DNA from: Rhizobium sp.
GTDB lineage: Bacteria; Pseudomonadota; Alphaproteobacteria; Rhizobiales; Rhizobiaceae
NCBI GenBank assembly: GCA_003527225.1
Contig: DPXQ01000098.1
Coordinates: 1-26,089 of the forward strand
Reading direction: 5' to 3'
Length of the DNA stretch: 26,089 nt
The notes under the pieces: model-generated
What the model saw: only the letters and a program-made list of their open reading frames with translations
Told to the model about the DNA's origin: nothing
Database searches by the model: none
Shown: piece after piece, positions 24,577 to 26,089 of the stretch
Layout: each line of letters starts with the position of its first letter
How positions within the stretch are numbered: the stretch's first letter is position 1
Translations under genes and position numbers: made by a program

Positions 24577-24918
24577 TCAGAGCTTTCTATCACGCCAAAC
24601 CGGCCTTTTCACCCACTGCACCTCGACCAGCTCGCGAACCACCAGGCCGGGGATTTCCCGGGCAAGCAGCGTCTTGAACTCGACGGCCATGTATTCCTTC
24701 GTTCTGCACTGGTCGCAGCGGAATTTCTCCTGCAGACGCAGGATGTGGATGTTCTCGCCGATCAGCTTTCGGATGTCAGCCGGCCGATAGAAGCGGATGG
24801 TCTTGCAGCGGACGCACCCGGCGCGGACGAACTGGCCGAGCCCGTCGGCATCCTCGAGCGTCGGGATCTTGTTTTCGAGAGTGGGATGGGCCCGGCCGCG
24901 ATAGCTGCTGGCGGGCAT
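24577..24918 (-). CDS. Small protein with two CxxC pairs, unknown function
   Basis: A 113-residue protein with Cys35-x2-Cys38 and Cys68-x2-Cys71, which could form one zinc ribbon. The stretch between reads KTIRFYRPADIRKLIGENIHILRL. It lies between an unknown 68-residue gene (two-base gap) and the SRAP gene (15-base gap), so cotranscription under the LexA promoter is likely. A DNA- or nucleotide-related role in damage tolerance is possible but only by association. GGAG precedes the ATG. Confidence 0.75.
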   Translation of the reverse strand: MPASSYRGRAHPTLENKIPTLEDADGLGQFVRAGCVRCKTIRFYRPADIRKLIGENIHILRLQEKFRCDQCRTKEYMAVEFKTLLAREIPGLVVRELVEVQWVKRPVWRDRKL

Positions 24919-24920
24919 GG

Positions 24921-25127
24921 TTATTCGCTCCGGTCGAAGCTCGGCCTCCAGCCGCGCGTCATGCCGCGGCTCATGGCGCCTTCCGTCAGCGCCAGCTGCT
25001 GGCGCAGATGTCTGCAGTCCTCGATAAGCGTGGCGATCGTGGCGCGCGGGTCGCCCTGGTGCCAGGCAAGGGCGACATCGACAGGATCTTCGGGGATGGT
25101 TTCGGGCGCTTGGCGTTCGGCGTGCAT
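24921..25127 (-). CDS. Small 68-residue protein, first gene of the SOS-type operon
   Basis: A 68-residue protein with a helical middle (ATIATLIEDCRHLRQQLALTE) and a basic, aromatic tail (RGMTRGWRPSFDR). I recall similar small unannotated proteins in rhizobia but cannot name a family. It is the first gene after the LexA box, 53 bases away, with AGGAC before the ATG, and is tightly packed against the CxxC gene. Function is unknown. Confidence 0.65.
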   Translation of the reverse strand: MHAERQAPETIPEDPVDVALAWHQGDPRATIATLIEDCRHLRQQLALTEGAMSRGMTRGWRPSFDRSE

Positions 25128-25179
25128 GGCTCAGTCCTCATGAAACAGCATTGCATTCGAAAGCGGCTGCCTCACTTTT

Positions 25180-25194
25180 GTTCTTTATATGTTC
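25180..25194. promoter_or_regulatory. LexA box (alphaproteobacterial GTTC-N7-GTTC)
   Basis: GTTC at 25180-25183 and GTTC at 25191-25194 are separated by exactly seven bases, the direct-repeat LexA operator of Alphaproteobacteria. It overlaps the -10 of the minus-strand SRAP operon promoter, an ideal place for repression released by DNA damage. Confidence 0.88.
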
Positions 25195-25213
25195 TCACGA
25201 GAGAGGGAGTCAA
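25184..25213 (-). promoter_or_regulatory. Sigma-70 promoter of the SOS-type operon
   Basis: On the minus strand TTGACT (25213-25208) and TATAAA (25189-25184) are 18 bases apart. The -10 lies inside the LexA box. The first start codon is 57 bases beyond the -10. Confidence 0.75.
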
Positions 25214-25240
25214 TGGCCTTGGTCAGTCGCACCAAGGCTG

Positions 25241-25295
25241 GCGCCTACGCGTTCTCCTTAGGCCACCATTGGCCTTTAGGAGAACGCGTAAGCGC
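25241..25295. repeat. 55-bp interrupted palindrome
   Basis: The outer arms GCGC/GCGC, a one-base mismatch, then TACGCGTTCTCCT pairing with AGGAGAACGCGTA, a small unequal internal loop and a GGCC/GGCC tip enclose six bases. About 21 pairs can form. It lies just upstream of the SOS promoter in otherwise non-coding DNA. It could be a palindromic intergenic repeat of the kind scattered in rhizobial genomes, a small RNA hairpin or an attenuator. An open frame passes through it (25189-25545) but shows no known motif, and I do not call it. Confidence 0.7.
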
Positions 25296-25464
25296 AAGGA
25301 TTGACGGGGCCAATTTCCGTGTAACCGGTTTTGAATGGTCGATGTGCATTGTTGATATCAATACGAGCAATGGGAAGAAGGTGAAAGCGCCTCGTGAGGA
25401 GAGAACTTTTTCCTTCGCTCGTGACAGGCGCGGTCGCGCGCATCTGCCCTGCGGCAGGTTTCCG

Positions 25465-25608
25465 CTATTGCAGCCGTGCGGACATCTTCTCCAGTTCGCT
25501 GCGGTTCGCGTCGATCAAACGCTTGGCAAACGGCCCTTCGGCTAGCATTTCGTAATCAATCGTTCCAGTCACGAGTTGGTCGGAGTTTGCCTGGTAGTCG
25601 TGTTGCAT
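25465..25608 (-). CDS. Possible small coding remnant, unknown
   Basis: A 47-residue minus-strand frame from ATG 25608 ending in NRSELEKMSARLQ. The frame is open a little further upstream, to a TGA just before SERVGAKQRIRTKRGKVVS. The composition (acidic and basic helix, no runs of Arg or Pro) looks like real protein, so this may be the 3' end of a decayed gene. I do not recognise a family. Confidence 0.22.
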   Translation of the reverse strand: MQHDYQANSDQLVTGTIDYEMLAEGPFAKRLIDANRSELEKMSARLQ

Positions 25609-25731
25609 GAGCGAAACGACCTTTCCTCGCTTTGTCCGTATGCGCTGTTTTGCTCCAACCCTCTCGGATCAGCGTGATTGTCGATGGTGACGCTCGAAAG
25701 AAGTGATCTCTCGGTCTGAAGATATGGTAGT

Positions 25732-26089
25732 TCAGTCTCGCTCCTCGACCTTCACAATGCGGCCGTCTTCCAATGTCAGAACACGGTCAGCGCGGTCGAG
25801 GATGCGGTTATCATGGGTGACGAGCAAAGTCGTGGTACCCCGCGCTTCGCCCATGCGTTTCAACAGATCCACGACCTCGGCCGCACTGTCCTTGTCCAGC
25901 GCGGCGGTGGGCTCGACTGCCAGCACCAGCGCCGGGCTGGAGACAAGGGCCCGAGCGACCGCCACGCGCTGTTTCTGCCCCCCTGACAAGTTGGCGGGCA
26001 GGTAGGTCGTGCGGTCCGTCAGGCCGACGAGGCCAAGTGCATGGGCGGCCGCGCGTTCCGCCACGCCGTCGGACACGGCACCATGCCCC
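25732..26089 (-). CDS. ABC exporter ATPase, DevA/LolD type (5' end outside window)
   Basis: The last 118 residues of an ABC ATPase similar to DevA/MacB/LolD proteins. The signature LSGGQKQR, D-loop TAALD and switch His in LLVTHDNR are present, and the tail VLTLEDGRIV is typical. The Walker B segment reads LVLAVEPTAALD, with Val (GTC) in place of the metal-binding Asp (GAC) expected before the catalytic Glu. The frame is open to the window edge, so the start and Walker A lie outside. Its permease and membrane-fusion partners, if any, are not in view. Confidence 0.85.
   Translation of the reverse strand, partial: GHGAVSDGVAERAAAHALGLVGLTDRTTYLPANLSGGQKQRVAVARALVSSPALVLAVEPTAALDKDSAAEVVDLLKRMGEARGTTTLLVTHDNRILDRADRVLTLEDGRIVKVEERD

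Noticed and set aside
23605..25143. 512-residue open frame on the plus strand
   Set aside because: It runs antisense through the SRAP operon, whose minus-strand proteins have clear motifs and a LexA-box promoter.
25189..25545. 118-residue plus-strand frame containing the 55-bp palindrome
   Set aside because: Its start lies inside the LexA box and it reads through the palindrome without any known motif; kept as non-coding.

Overview
The window is GC-rich, gene-dense chromosome- or megaplasmid-type DNA from an alphaproteobacterium, most likely of the Rhizobiaceae, Phyllobacteriaceae or Brucellaceae. Support comes from polyamine-type and peptide-type ABC operons, close look-alikes of the Ochrobactrum D-aminopeptidases DmpA and DAP, and a direct-repeat LexA operator of the alphaproteobacterial form GTTC-N7-GTTC. 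No rRNA, tRNA, CRISPR array or intact insertion sequence was seen.

Layout. (1) 1-850: a decayed TRAP-transporter large permease gene (minus strand). (2) 0.95-3.2 kb (plus): an APH-fold small-molecule kinase followed by a class-III PLP enzyme that most resembles O-phosphoethanolamine/phosphohydroxylysine phospho-lyases. A convergent short-chain dehydrogenase lies beyond a shared terminator. (3) 4.4-11.8 kb (plus): one long operon with a polyamine-type ABC importer (binding protein, ATPase, two permeases), an isochorismatase-fold cysteine hydrolase, a CbiZ-like amidohydrolase, a DeoR-type regulator and a DmpA-type aminopeptidase. (4) 12-13.6 kb: a DAP-type D-aminopeptidase, convergent with a PhyH-type dioxygenase. 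(5) 15.0-23 kb: a peptide ABC importer operon (minus) headed by a proline iminopeptidase. It is divergent from a LuxR-type gene, which is followed by a second proline iminopeptidase. (6) 23-23.5 kb: probable LysR remnant. (7) 23.8-25.2 kb (minus): an SOS-type operon with two small unknown proteins and an SRAP (YedK/HMCES) protein behind a LexA-box promoter. (8) 25.2-26.1 kb: a 55-bp palindrome, a small coding remnant and the 3' end of an ABC ATPase gene running off the window.

How it may work together. The LuxR protein carries the two pocket substitutions (Trp57 to Met, Tyr61 to Trp in TraR numbering) that mark plant-associated LuxR 'solos' of the OryR/PsoR/PipR type. It lies between two proline iminopeptidase genes and beside a peptide importer, as in the PipR locus. 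Both pip promoters carry the same 16-bp element, CTATAA-N4-TGATAG, at equivalent positions. PipR-type regulators are reported to respond to an ethanolamine-derived amide from plants. The same window holds a probable amino-alcohol kinase/phospho-lyase pair plus several amide hydrolases and an amine-type importer. I therefore infer a locus that senses plant-derived amino-alcohol amides or peptides, imports them, cleaves them and may burn the released amino alcohol. The gene families are well supported; the substrate assignment and the link between the two halves are inference.
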